DNA of 64,000 bases from Oegoconia quadripuncta (GCA_949316235.1 OX438755.1:18242151-18306150); one strand, 5' to 3'. Positions 40,625 to 51,889 are shown, counted from the first letter of the stretch. A program made the numbers and translations. The notes: a model not told the origin generated them from the sequence alone.

Positions 40625-42013
40625 TTATTTAACACTGCATTGCTAAAAGGGGAGTCCCACGCAGTAGTATATAAACGGTAGTATCCAAAGTAAAATAGCA
40701 CAACATAGCCAGCGAGTCAGTTCTAAGCAGCACAGTTTTCAGAACAGAAATAAAAGGAAACTTAGAGATCTCCCTAGACGTTAAATTTAAATGTGTAATT
40801 TGACAATCTGCCTAATCAGCTTGTTTCCTTACGACATATTTTACTTTATTTATTTAGGCTCATCAACCAGTGTCCACATTAATACAGTAGCAAACATAAA
40901 AAAAGAGAGAAACTTAAATCTAAATGTGACAATCACTTAAAGATCAGCATGCACAAACTAATTATTATGTTATGTGTATAATATAGGTGCAGGTAAAACA
41001 GATTAGGAGAAGCTTAGCTTTTGTTGTAGAATGTCGTAATTATGTACATTATTGTAGTACGTATTTGAATTACGAATTGTTTTACTTCTCTACTGTCAAA
41101 AGCATCGAAACACAAAGCTAGCACTCTTCGTGATTCACTCCCACTGCATTCTTCACATTTAAAAAAGGAAAACTTTATGAAAAAACTAAAGAAATGAAAA
41201 GTAAACTGATTAAAAAGTCAAAGTTATAAAGAAGTTCCCAAAAGTTCAGTTTAGTGAAGTCAGCCTCAGTCAAAACAACACATCACTCTTTACTAAAGTA
41301 ACAAAATACTTTACGAAAGATCATCACCATCAATGACTTTTGCCGTATTTTGGCGTTAATAAACTTCAAAACTCAGAATGCTCAAATTTCAAGAAATAAA
41401 AAGAAAAATACAACATCATACGCTGAGTTCCCACCAAGAAGCCGCAAATGTAGACAAATACCCCTGCGATGTTTGACAGCTGTCACTTTTTTTGAATTTC
41501 GAATGTTGGAACACCTATTCGATGGCATGGACTTATTATTTTAACAGGACTGATAACTATCAAAAGAATCATTTAGGAAAATGATCACTATGTCAACGCA
41601 ATAAGGTTAATACCTTATGGTGCATCTAATTTAATAATTAGATGCACCATACACAAAGGCAAATCCGAGCCGAGAGACATAGAAATAACGGAGGCCGTGT
41701 GTCTCGTTCTTACATCTTGCCAGCAAAAAAAATGATTATGATCAACAGTTTTGGCTACTCAAAAATTCCATTGAAACACTTATATTTTTATGTTATTTTA
41801 ACAATTATAAATAAACAAATAACATTCGCATTAATTTCTTTTCATATATTCTTAAATCAAACAGAAAACATACATTTTTATTTCGATTTTGTTATTTTTA
41901 TGGTAACCCTGAAAAGCATGTCATGTCATGGCGGTTCGGTGTGATTTTGAATTTTCTTTGCATTAAAAGTTTTTTAAAGTATTTGTTATATTATAACAAG
42001 TAAAAGGAGTAAA
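40625..42013. other. No gene recognised, contains a perfect hairpin
   Basis: AT-rich. 41616-41651 is a perfect 16-bp inverted repeat (TATGGTGCATCTAATT) with a 4-base loop. The 100-codon plus-strand frame that starts in it (41642-41944) has no domain. This segment is the upstream region of the THAP candidate. Confidence 0.4.
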
Positions 42014-42338
42014 ATGGTGAAAAAGTGTTGCGTTTATACTTGCCCAAGTGAATCCTATGGTGGTTGCAACATATCTTTCCACAGGTAAGCTAAAAATAAT
42101 ATTTTTGTAAATCAAAGAAGTAGGATGCCCATGAATTCTTGAAATGAGTCGAAATATGTGAAATATGTGTGATTGATTAGGGTCCTGACTGTTGTACTAT
42201 TATTGCAGTTTCCCAAAAAATGAAGAAATGCGAAATAAATGGCTCACGCCGGCTAATGTCAAAACGCCAAAGATTTTGACAAATATTTTATTACAACATT
42301 TGTCCCAAGTAACAAATATATTGTGGTCACCCTGTTAG
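42014..42338 (+). CDS. THAP-domain protein, first two exons (partial or truncated)
   Basis: Exon 1 (42014-42084) encodes MVKKCCVYTC and onward to a classical donor CACAG/GTAAGC. Exon 2 starts at 42209 after TATTATTGCAG. Joined, they give a 66-residue frame ending TAG 42336-42338. The start M-x-K-x-C-C-V-x-x-C, the FPK and the following KW are the conserved opening of the C2CH zinc-finger THAP domain, a sequence-specific DNA-binding fold also found in P-element transposases. The second half (the later Cys-x2-His and AVPTF-type box) is missing: after NKWLT the sequence becomes unrelated. Either further splicing restores it or this is a broken gene. The splice sites are good. Host gene versus transposon origin is open. 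Confidence 0.5.
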
Positions 42339-42671
42339 ACAGAGACAAACGGCCTCTACGTTACACATCCTGCTCGGCTCGTTTTTCAGCGGCGAGTACT
42401 CAGTCCTGTTTAAATAATAAGTCCATGTTCGATGGTGAATAAAATGCACGACGACAATAGCTATAGCTAAGGCTTTTATGATTGAATGCATCGTTATGGA
42501 CACAGTCGCGCTGCATTGCATTTTAAACATTGTCTCTTTTCGCAGAATATCAGCGTATTTACTACTTGCACTGAAGTTAGATATGTCAACTACTCTATGA
42601 ACTCCTGCAGCCTCTGAATGGGGCCACAACGTTTTACATTAGTAACTCTCATCCTAACAGATTAGCACGTT

Positions 42672-42998
42672 CTTCTATGGCCACAGGAATATGAAACTCT
42701 TTCTATTTTTAATATGTGTTAATAATTTTGCATTTTTTATATTAGATATTAAGATAAGATAAGACTTACTGTTAGATGGTATGATGTATACCTAAATGTA
42801 TATATGGCGAATATTTGTTTGTTTGTTTGTTTGAAAACCCTTTATTGTACAAAAAGGCAATAAATTAATTTTGCATTGATACAGAATTTGAGTAGAACGG
42901 AATATTTCCGGATTTTTTTTATGCACAACGGTTTCTCTATGGCCACAGGAATGTGAAACTCTTTGTATTTTTAATGTGTTAATAATTTTGCATTTTAT
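42672..42998. repeat. Direct repeat of about 68 bp flanking a dispersed repeat
   Basis: CTATGGCCACAGGAATATGA... GTTAATAATTTTGCATTTT (42674-42741) reappears at 42935-42998 with few changes. Between them lies copy 2 of the (GTTT)n repeat (42765-42932), ending with the first 17 bases of a reversed SINE-A (TTTTTATGCACAACGG). Confidence 0.75.
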
Positions 42999-43240
42999 TA
43001 AAATTAAATTGACGATTTTCTGATCGTGTAATAAAGTAGTTCAGAGTGGCTCGATAGATGGCGCTGACAGACGGGGCCTTTTTTACAATTTAATTTAATT
43101 TCTACAATGTCAAGAGCCACGCCTAAGTATAAAAATTGATAGCGATTGGAAAGTCGCCGATTCTTTCTTTGGTAGCATCAACTACTCTGCTGGGGGGGAC
43201 TGAAAACCAGCAACACTGCTTAGTTCCTACTCATGCTGCT
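42999..43240. other. No gene recognised
   Basis: A 63-codon frame (43136-43327) runs into the SINE-A head and is not meaningful. Confidence 0.35.
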
Positions 43241-43571
43241 TTAACCGCCTCCGTGGCTCAATGTAAACAACATTGGGTTTACGCTTCGGAGGTCGCGGGT
43301 TCGATCCCCAGCGGGGTACATGTTTAAGTACTCGGTTTGGTTGGTGGTAGGTCATTTTAAATGTCCGCCTGGCTAGTTACCACCATCTTCTCTAAATCTG
43401 CCGGCAAGCAGCAATGTTAATAGCATTGTGTTCCGGTTGTTATAGATAAGATAGCCAGTCCCCCAAATGTGTTGGGGTTTCCAGGTCAGTACGCTTCCAC
43501 CTTCAACCTCATCTTCACTTAACATAAGGTGTGATTGAGGTCAAGTACCAACCCTTTGTGCATAAAAAAAA
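43241..43571 (+). mobile_element. SINE-A copy, full length
   Basis: TTAACCGCCTCCGTGGCTCA head, intact B box, complete body, and TTTGTGCATAAAAAAAAA end. Confidence 0.92.
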
Positions 43572-43819
43572 ACCCATTCATCACAATACTGTGGTTCCCA
43601 ATTCTCACAAAAAACACAAGCATACATTACCTTTAATTTATTTATAAACGGACAAATAAAAATTACAAAAAAGTTAAAAAAAGTCCTAATGATCTTGTTG
43701 CAGACTCCTTGCCTCTATTTACCTGACATCCCCGAAAAGGAGTTGCGAGTGTAGCATCTATGTATGTAGATTTCTATGTTACGTTCTGTAGTCTAAATTA
43801 GATAGGTTATGTTGTATAT

Positions 43820-44108
43820 TCGTCGTCGGTGGCTCAGCGGGGTCCGGCTACGTTTCCCAGACAGGCCATATACCAATGAGTTTTTAAATTTAATTTAATT
43901 ACTTTTATGCATTTATCCGACAGCTCTTAATCGGTGAAGGAAAACATCGTGAGGAAACCTGCATGCTTGAGAAATAAAAATTCTAAGACATATGAAGTCC
44001 CCAACTCGCATTGAGCCAGCGTGGTGGACTATGACCCATACTCCTTCATATACGAGGCAAGGCCTATATCCCTGCAGTGAGATGTTTACGGGCTGAGTTG
44101 ATGATGAT
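43820..44108 (+). mobile_element. SINE-D copy, head damaged
   Basis: CGTCGGTGGCTCAGCGGGGT, B-box region altered (GGCTACGTTTCCCAGACAGG), body ATGCTTGAGAAATAAAAATT, tail CCCTGCAGTGAGATGTTTAC, GGGCTGAGTTGATGATGATT. Confidence 0.85.
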
Positions 44109-44189
44109 TATTATTTATATTATCTAAAAAATAATTTTCAAATTTGAGTACATTATTATTGCCCTATCTAATAAACACTATGTATCTCT

Positions 44190-44350
44190 AGGGTTTGCTG
44201 GTAGACAGCTCTATCGGAGTTAAGCTCGCCTTTGTACATTTTATATACAATTTCATTAACAGTTTTGTGTACAATATAGATATTAAGATATATTAAGACA
44301 AATAATCAAACAAACCAACAAACATCCAAATTTTCGCATTTATAATATTA
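44190..44350 (+). mobile_element. LINE 3' UTR stem-loop and repeat tail
   Basis: GCTGGTAGACAGCTCTATCG, GAGTTAAGCTCGCCTTTGTA: an AGCTC-TATCG-GAGTT stem (44207-44221) in the same context (CTGG before, TAAG-CGCC after) as other LINE 3' UTRs here. At 44300-44350 follows a CAACAAACATCCAAATTTTC piece of the CGACTTCGTCCGCG-family repeat. Confidence 0.5.
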
Positions 44351-44834
44351 ATCAATCAATCAAATACTCTTTATTATATCGCTAAAAGGCTAAATCTTCC
44401 AGGCAAAAGCTACCAGTAGATGTATTAGGGGCAGAAAAGGCAAAAGATACAAGCTACCAATAGATGTATTAGTTTAAATTTAAATATAATGAATTTCAAA
44501 TACAATACAATCGTCGTGCAAACATTTCGTGGCCACACATTCATGTCTGTCTCTGAAAAATACGACATTCTTTATGTCTCTTGAACTTTTCTGTTTGAAT
44601 AAGAGTTCAAGGGATATCTGCTGGGATCTTATGCAAACTGGGGCTTTTGTGTGCTCGTTAAATATGTAAATTGTCAACTGCAAAGTTATAAGATGTTTTA
44701 ACATATTTAATATTAAACCCTTATACAAATCTACTGGACATAAGCCTCTGTGATTTCTATCTCTATTCATGACAGGATTTGGTTAATCCCACAGCGGGGT
44801 TGCGATCGCAGACTATTAAGGTCCATTTATATTC
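44351..44834. other. No gene recognised
   Basis: Two near-duplicate phrases, GCTACCAGTAGATGTATTAG (44410) and GCTACCAATAGATGTATTAG (44453), form a local direct repeat. The 96-codon minus-strand frame 44480-44770 has no domain. Confidence 0.4.
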
Positions 44835-45068
44835 GACGACCGGTGTAGTGGATAGTGACCCTGTCAGTGAAACTAACGGTTGCGGGTTCGAATCCCGCGA
44901 GGGGAAAATGTTTGATGATGAAAACGAACATTTATTCCCGAATCTTGGATGTTTATATAAATATTTATGTATGTTTATCCGTTATCTAGTATCCATAGCA
45001 CAAGCTTTGCTCAGTTTGCGACTAGATGATTGGTGTAAGTGTCCGAAATATTTATTTATTTATTTATA
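44835..45068 (+). mobile_element. SINE-B copy, full length
   Basis: GACGACCGGTGTAGTGGATA head (a few bases shorter than usual), B box GGTTCGAATCCC near 44886, full body, and GTAAGTGTCCGAAATATTTA tail. Confidence 0.9.
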
Positions 45069-45074
45069 TCTATA

Positions 45075-45275
45075 TCATCATCATCAGCCACAGGCAGTCC
45101 ACTAGTGAACAAGGTATCCCTCAGTCACTCACTTTATCAGGATATATCCCATGTTTTAATCCTGGGTCTATTCTACCTATATACCAAATTTCATAGAAAT
45201 CCGTTCATCCGTTCCACCGTGATTGAGCAACAAACAAACAAATCAACCTCCAAACTTTCGCATTTATAGTTAGAT
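45075..45275. repeat. Retroposon tail plus CGACTTCGTCCGCG-family repeat
   Basis: 45075-45125 holds ATCATCATCATCAGCCACAG, CAGTCCACTAGTG, a reversed (GATG)n tail. 45120-45275 carries CAGTCACTCACTTTATCAGG, AATCCTGGGTCTATTCTACC, ATCCGTTCATCCGTTCCACC, CCAAACTTTCGCATTTATAG in plus orientation. Confidence 0.6.
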
Positions 45276-45949
45276 TATACAAAAAAATATCATATCACAT
45301 TTCGTAGAAAAACTACTTACTAATATGCTTTTCGTTCTTGTGACATTGATCTAGGACACGCTGTGTACATAAACACATACGTGTAAATAGGTAGTATTCA
45401 TTCTGTTTACCGGAAACCAACACATTAACTATTTAACTAACCAGGAAACTTGTAAGATAATAATAAATATAATAATAATAATAATAATAACTTTATTCCA
45501 AAAAAGTTTACAGTTTATCTTATAATCTATATTAAGCTAGTAATTTTGTATTCCAATAATATAGCCCCTGTTGCCGAACTAGGTTGAAAAAACCTGTATT
45601 TCAGCATACAGTGCCCTTCCCCATAGGACAGTATCACTAGCCTTATAGTCATCATAACCAAAAACATAATAATAACATTATTGACACGTGTAGGTAAGAT
45701 GTAGCTTTTGTAGCATATAACTGGTAACTTTTAAGTAATAAGCTTAGGTACTTACTTAATAGAATTTGAACCAGTGAAACTTGCAACACACCTGCAGCTG
45801 TACCACATGAGTTTACTTTCAATGGAAGTGGGTTTGGTCAAAACGTAATGAAAAGTACATAAATTCAATTTGCTTATTTCATTTTCACAGACAAAGTTAC
45901 AATAATAAGTGTTGAAGAATTTCAATCAATAGTCAGTTGAATATAATAT
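45276..45949. other. No gene recognised
   Basis: Includes an (ATA)n run at 45468-45490. The following TTTATTCCAAAAAAGTTTAC may be a reversed retroposon 3' end. Confidence 0.4.
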
Positions 45950-46170
45950 AATAAATATAAAATTTGGGGCACTTACACTAATCGTCTAGTCCCAAACTAA
46001 GCAAAGCTTGTACTATGGATACTAGATAACGGATAAACATACATAAATATTTATATAAACATCCATGACTCGGGAATATCGGGAATTACCCCTCGCGGTA
46101 TTCGAACCCGCAACCGTTGGTTTCACTGACACTCGACTCGACTGACAATCCACTACACTAATCGGTCGTA
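45950..46170 (-). mobile_element. SINE-B copy
   Basis: Minus strand ACGACCGATTAGTGTAGTGG (right), B box GGTTCGAATACC near 46093, tail GTAAGTGCCCCAAATTTTAT (left). The segment between body and B box is shortened. Confidence 0.86.
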
Positions 46171-46388
46171 TAATATGTATGAAATGTCTCTATAAATGTA
46201 ACTAATCTAATATTTCAAATTAATGTTGCCTTTCTAAAGCATTACAGGCGTACTCTAAAAGTATATGGTACACATCTTCTGCAATCGTCCACGTAAAAAT
46301 TTTTGCATTACTTAATAAATCATTTTTTTTTTTAAATTTCACTGTTTTAAGTGTACCCTGTATACCTACAAAATAATGAACATTTGAC

Positions 46389-46717
46389 TTTTTTTATGCA
46401 CAAGGGGTACTTGACCTCAATCATACCTGATGTTACGTGAAGATGAGGTCGAAGGTGAAGCGTACTGACCCGGAAACCCCAACACTTTTGGCGGACTGGC
46501 TATCTTATCGCTCACAACTGGAACACAACAATGCTATTAACATTGCTGCTTGGCGGCAGATTTAGATAAGATGGTGGTAGCTAGCCAGGCGGACATTTTT
46601 AAAATGTCTTACCACCAACCAAATCGAGTACTTAAACATGTACCCCGCTGGGGACCGAACCCGCGAGCTCCGAATCGTAAATCCAATGTTGTTTACATTG
46701 AGCCACGGAGGCGGTTG
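46389..46717 (-). mobile_element. SINE-A copy, full length
   Basis: Reversed poly(A) at 46389-46396, body, and B box near 46650 with one extra change (GGTTCGGTCCCC). The head AACCGCCTCCGTGGCTCAAT ends at 46717. Confidence 0.9.
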
Positions 46718-47226
46718 TATATAAAAAACCAATAGCGGTTTTTTTTAGTTTGCCAAGAGTAAATACGCATCATAATGTAATTTAAAAATCGAAGAGTGCT
46801 CAAGATATTCATTTAAAAGCGGTAAGAGATGATATCCTCACCCCCTCTTTTCGCTTGGTGGGTGGTGACCTAGAAAAAAGACGGATGCATTTTTTCGCAT
46901 TCCGCTAGAGTTGGCGGCATTTATTGCGCTCATTAGTAAGGCTCATAGTTTTGTATTCACTCGCTGTATATTAAATGGGGGTCATGCGTGGATTTTGATT
47001 TAATCTGTGAGAATGGAATTTACCAGAATCCGGGTCACATCGTGCCGTGCATGTAAATCTCTAGGGGGTGCAGTTACTTCAATATTTAATCTGGTTTTGG
47101 GGGTATCATATACATAATGAGGGCTAACGTGAATCAGTATTCTGAAGGACTAAAAAAATGGCGGTGTTGCAAGCTAACACTGCGTTATTTCACAAAATCA
47201 TATTTTGCAGGATACCTCAAGACTAG
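46718..47226. other. No gene recognised
   Basis: Somewhat G-rich on the plus strand near 46975-47110 but without a coding frame. Confidence 0.35.
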
Positions 47227-47335
47227 TCTAGCTGTTATAAGTCTAGCTGTTGCCCGCGCTTTCGTTCGCGTGGAACATTTCATCAAAATCGGTTCAGCAA
47301 AAAGTAGCCTATGACCAACCTTATCTTTTCTCGTC
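47227..47335 (+). repeat. CGACTTCGTCCGCG-family repeat, 5' part
   Basis: CTAGCTGTTGCCCGCGCTTT, CGTTCGCGTGGAACATTTCA, CAAAATCGGTTCAGCAAAAA. It begins with a duplicated CTAGCTGTTATAAGT leader. Confidence 0.7.
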
Positions 47336-47638
47336 ATTATGCCACGTTGTCACTTGCAGAATTTATTATGCTAGAAGAGCTCGTGCTATATGTGTGCGTT
47401 TATATCGTTATAAAAAGTTATTCAGCTAATCCGCTGGGCTATTCATGATTGGAGCAGCTAGAGAAGTACCAGCAATACAAGGAACCCAAACAGACTGGTT
47501 CATGATATCATCCTAAAAACTATGCTTTATCAAAAAGTTGTTATACTATGTGTATAAAAGTACCAACACATTTAACAGACTTGCTTGTGAACAATTCCAA
47601 AAGTCCTTGTGAGAATGATTGATTGTGCGCTCATTTTG

Positions 47639-47905
47639 GCGACCGGTTTAGTGTAGTGGTTAGAAACTCTGACCACTATAGCAAAAGGTTGCGGGTTCGA
47701 ATCCCGCTATATAGGGGCATATGTTTGTGTGATGAATACGGACATGTGTACCCGAGTTATGGATGTTTTCATGTATAATCAGTATTTATATACAAAAGAA
47801 AATGTATTTATGTAGTATATCAACCATCTGGTATCCACAACACAAGCCTATAGTTGCTTACTGTGGAACTAGATGTCTAAGGATATTTATTTATTTATTA
47901 TTTTA
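47639..47905 (+). mobile_element. SINE-C copy, full length
   Basis: GCGACCGGTTTAGTGTAGTG head, B box GGTTCGAATCCC near 47695, body, and GTGGAACTAGATGTCTAAGG tail lacking the GGCGCTGTGTGT segment. Confidence 0.88.
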
Positions 47906-48133
47906 CTCTGCTTAAGAATTCTTGGAAAAAAGAATATAGAAGAAAATAAAGTAAATAGCTTTTTTGTTTTGATCGTTTAGTACACATTATTAGCGATATT
48001 TTTATGTCGTATAATACGCCTAAATATGAGATACTCCTAATCTAAATACTTTCATCTGTACATGTCACATTTAGAGCAAATAAATATTTAGATAGGTAAA
48101 CAAAGCATTTATTTAAGCCGGTGTGTTCACACA

Positions 48134-49805
48134 TATACAATGTGTCCCGGAGAGAAGTGACCAGCGGGCGTAGTTTGAAAATTTATACAAAATTATCGAT
48201 AAATCATTTAAATTTAGAGACCTAACTGCTTTTGTTTTTTAAAAATTGTTAATCCTTTTTTTTTAATAGACATGTCTGACCTTCTGCACTATTTTAGTCA
48301 TAATTTCTTTGTTTTTACGTCTTTCCCAATTCTTTTTTTTTTTAATTCAGTGCTGTTATTATTATTCATCAAATTAAGTTATGAAAATTATCCCAAAACA
48401 AATAAATAATTTATTAAAAAAGAAATGAACTTAAAATTCGACCAACAAAACTGTATTTCTTTAAGTTTAAAAATAAAAAAACGAAAAATGTCCCTATAAC
48501 ATCATGTTTTTTTTTAATTATTATGATACTACATGATATTCTCTAAAATATCCTCGAACAATGTTTTATGTTATTTCAAATAAATGTGAACGTACGAGAC
48601 ATTGTAATTGACCTTTTATGCTCCAGTAACTAGATAGAGATAAGTTTAAAAAAATGAAAGTAATGTTTTAAGCAGTTTATTTGCACATTTAAGTGTTTTG
48701 TTATTACAATGAATCATTTTGATTTTAACATGATAGTTTAATAATAAATAAAAGATACTTAATTTGTTAAAATGGTTGTTTATTAAGAAAAATCAGGTAA
48801 TTAATTAATTATGTTTTCAAAATGACCGCCGTCAGCGGTTATGCAGGCCAGGCCAATGAAAATTATCCAAGATGGATTGGCAGAGGCGGTCCAGTAGCAT
48901 GGCCCCCGAGGTCACCAGACTTGACGCCTCTTGATTATTATTTCTGGGGCTACATGAAGCAAAAAGTTTATGCTGTGCCAATAATTTCAAGAGACCAGCT
49001 GAAACAGAGAATCGATGCTGCTGCCGCAGAAATAGCGCAGAATCATGCAGAAATAAGGCGAACTACACTAAGGATGTCATTTAGGGCCCTGGCCTGCATA
49101 ACCGCTGACGGCGGTCATTTTGAAAACATAATTAATTAATTACCTGATTTTTCTTAATAAACAACCATTTTAACAAATTAAGTATCTTTTATTTATTATT
49201 AAACTATCATGTTAAAATCAAAATGATTCATTGTAATAACAAAACACTTAAATGTGCAAATAAACTGCTTAAAACATTACTTTCATTTTTTTAAACTTAT
49301 CTCTATCTAGTTACTGGAGCATAAAAGGTCAATTTCAATGTCTCGTACGTTCACATTTATTTGAAATAACTAAAAACATTGTTCGAGGATATTTTAGAGA
49401 ATATCATGTAGTATCATAATAATTAAAAAAAAACATGATGTTATAGGGACATTTTTCGTTTTTTTATTTTTAAACTTAAAGAAATACAGTTTTGTTGGTC
49501 GAATTTTAAGTTTATTTCTTTTTTAATAAATTATTTATTTATTTTGGGATAATTTTCATAACTTAATTTGATGAATAATAATAACAGCACTGAATTAAAA
49601 AAAAAGAATTGGGAAAGACGTAAAAACAAAGAAATTATGACTAAAATAGTGCAGAAGGTTAGAGATGTCTATTAAAAAAAAAGAATTAACAATTTTTAAA
49701 AAACAAAAGCAGTTAGGTCTCTAAATTTAAATGATTTATCGATAATTTTGTATAAATTTTCAAACTACGCCCGCTGGTCACTTCTCTCCGGGACACATTG
49801 TATAC
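48134..49805. mobile_element. 1.67-kb palindromic mariner-like derivative
   Basis: Two arms of about 719 bp (48134-48852 and 49088-49805) are near-perfect inverted repeats around a 235-bp loop. The termini TATACAATGTGTCCCGG and CCGGGACACATTGTATA include TA, the Tc1/mariner target. The loop and inner arm ends encode a transposase C-terminus (48822-49139). Because each arm carries the sequence for the protein's last residues, its stop and the whole 3' end, the element looks like a head-to-head inverted duplication of one transposon end. It lacks the catalytic core, so it would need a transposase in trans. A transcript through it would fold into a long hairpin. Confidence 0.85.
48822..49139 (+). 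pseudogene. Mariner-like transposase C-terminal fragment
   Basis: A 105-codon frame. The real homology starts near NENYPRWIGRGG and includes AWPPRSPDLTPLDYYFWGY, where the SPD aspartate corresponds to the third catalytic acid of Tc1/mariner DDE/D transposases. It ends GGHFENIIN plus stop. The first 11 residues or so are the antisense of the last ones, created by the inverted duplication. The first two catalytic aspartates and the DNA-binding domain are missing, so it is not a working enzyme. Confidence 0.8.
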
Positions 49806-50398
49806 AAAATATTTAAAATTAACAATGGTATATAAATATATATATACAAATAAAAGTAAAGAAAAAAATAACATACAAAGAAATATTTAATTTCGATCGC
49901 TTAATAAAACGCCGAGCATATATCTGTCTATAATAATACATAATAATGGTCAATAAACAAATCAGTTATTCATTCAATCCATGTATTTATTACGTGAGAT
50001 TATTAACAAATATAAAAGTATTCACAATTCTTTACTTGTAGGCTGCCTTCATAAACGAGATATAAAAACAGCATAAAAAGGTTCCACCCCGTATGACGTC
50101 ATATATCAAATCTTGTAACAGACTGTCACGTATGGAGAGACGAGGCGAGGAAATTGGAGATTTCTGCTTCCAACTATGACCTCTATTATTAGATACGACC
50201 CCGGTTGGAAGTTAGATTACGATTGTGAGACGCTATCGAGTGATGTTAAAATAGGATATAGATATTTCCGATCGATGTCGGCTGGTTGATTATAATAATT
50301 ATAAAACATTATTATTATTTAAAACATATGAATGATATGATAATGATAATGACAGTGTTATATTATATGATTAATTGTTATTAATTTTACTTTATTAA
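49806..50398. other. No gene recognised
   Basis: AT-rich, with no repeat head. GC rises slightly at 50085-50225 without a coding frame. Confidence 0.4.
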
Positions 50399-51056
50399 TT
50401 GTCATATGGCATATTGTTGTGGGGAAACGCTGCTGACATACATATCATTTTTGTTCTGCAGAAGCGTGCTATTCGTGCCATTTATAAATTAGGACCTAGA
50501 GTGTCTCTTAAAGATAAGTTTAAGGAAATTAATGTCTTAACAATGACTTCTCAGTACATTTATGAGAATTTGTTATATGCAAAAAAAAAATATAACCTTA
50601 TTCGCTAAAAATAGTGATAGGCACAATGTTAATACAAGGAATAAGAACCAGTTATCAGTTTATGTTAGCCGACTTCATAAAGTTAGTAAATCATTCAAAG
50701 GGCAATGTATACGCTTTTATAATAAGGTTCCAATAGACATTCAAAATTTGCCTTTAAATAAATTTAAAGCAATCATAAAACAGGAATTATTAGCAAAAGG
50801 CTATTATAAAATCACTGACTATTTGAATGATAAGCAAGCATGGACATAGCTGTCTTATTATTCATATAATTATGAAATCACAAATTGTAACCCATAATCT
50901 TTAAAAGAGCAACCCTAGAGTTTCTTGTTCGTTCTTCTCTGGGGAGTCAGCTTTGTGAATGAGCCGTAAATTTAAATGTAATATTAATAGTGACGTTTTC
51001 AAGTGATAATTTTATCCTATGAAATAAAATATTTTGAATTTGAATTTGAATTTGAA
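50399..51056 (+). mobile_element. Jockey-like LINE C-terminus and 3' UTR, frameshifted
   Basis: Two adjoining frames: YGILLWGNAADIHIIFVLQK and RAIRAIYKLGP (from 50405), then after a slip in the A run at 50580-50589, NTRNKNQLSVYVSRLHK, FKGQCIRFYNKVPIDIQNLP and YYKITDYLNDKQAWT (stop 50847-50849). The 3' UTR has GAGTTTCTTGTTCGTTCTTC, GAAATAAAATATT and a (TTGAAT)n tail ending at 51056. It is the longest Jockey-type coding remnant here, 5'-truncated after the RT core. Confidence 0.85.
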
Positions 51057-51889
51057 CCACTAGCTAAATTATGTATTGGTATGTTTTCTAACTTGATTTG
51101 TAACTTTCAAAAGGTAGATACTTACTAGTTCTTTTCCACAAAAATTTCGTTTAGCACAAAAGCGATTAATTGTTATGCGCGCTGATTGTCTTCGTATGAA
51201 ACTTTAATATTGTCCAATATTTGCACGTCATTGTAATAACTGAATTAGGCGGATCTTATTTTAACAACACCTAATCTAATGTACCTTATTCAAGAGCAAA
51301 TAAATAAAAAAAAAACTCAAATAAATTAAAGATAAAATTGCATACATAGAAACAGACTCAAAGAAGAAAGTTACGCATAATATTATGAAATTAATTGACA
51401 TTTTAAAATAGAATTATGCATGATGTTATTAATATTATTGACATATTCGTTAAAACTGTACTTTCCATTCACTATTATTTTTTTACTTGTTGATTGACTA
51501 TAGAATTGGAGCACTTTCTTTTGAACTTCCAACATAACTTTACTTACTACTTAAGGAGCCTCATAAATATTATAACAATTGGTAATTGAAACGACATTAA
51601 TAACATAGATATCCCTTTCCTCCATGTTGCCATGCCTGACAAGGTACATGTGTATGTTAGTACTTACCTATGTATTGTAACTATGACATGTGTAATGCAA
51701 TAAATATATGAATATGAATATTCTCCAAACAATAAGGTCCATGTTTGTTAATACACAGTGGTAGACAGTGATATTCAAATGTCAATTGAAAAATTAAATC
51801 AAAGAATTTTAAATTTTAACATTAAATTTAAAATTTAAATAATGAAAATTGAAATGATGCTCAGCGTTTCTTACTAACTGAAGTGCTGT
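51057..51889. other. No gene recognised
   Basis: AT-rich. GACATTTTAAAATAGAATTA near 51398 is shared with about 7330. Confidence 0.4.

Noticed and set aside
40668..40722. Promoter with TATA box (TATATAAA) and TCAGTT initiator
   Set aside because: Spacing of about 50 bp between the two is too long for an insect core promoter, and no gene follows.
42327..42629. 100-codon minus-strand ORF near the THAP candidate
   Set aside because: It overlaps the THAP exon end and has no recognisable domain or codon bias.
46550..46735. ORF with LKHVPRWGPNPRAPNRKSNV
   Set aside because: Antisense translation of the SINE-A head; the same peptide pattern appears at 12763-12972 and 7674-8219.
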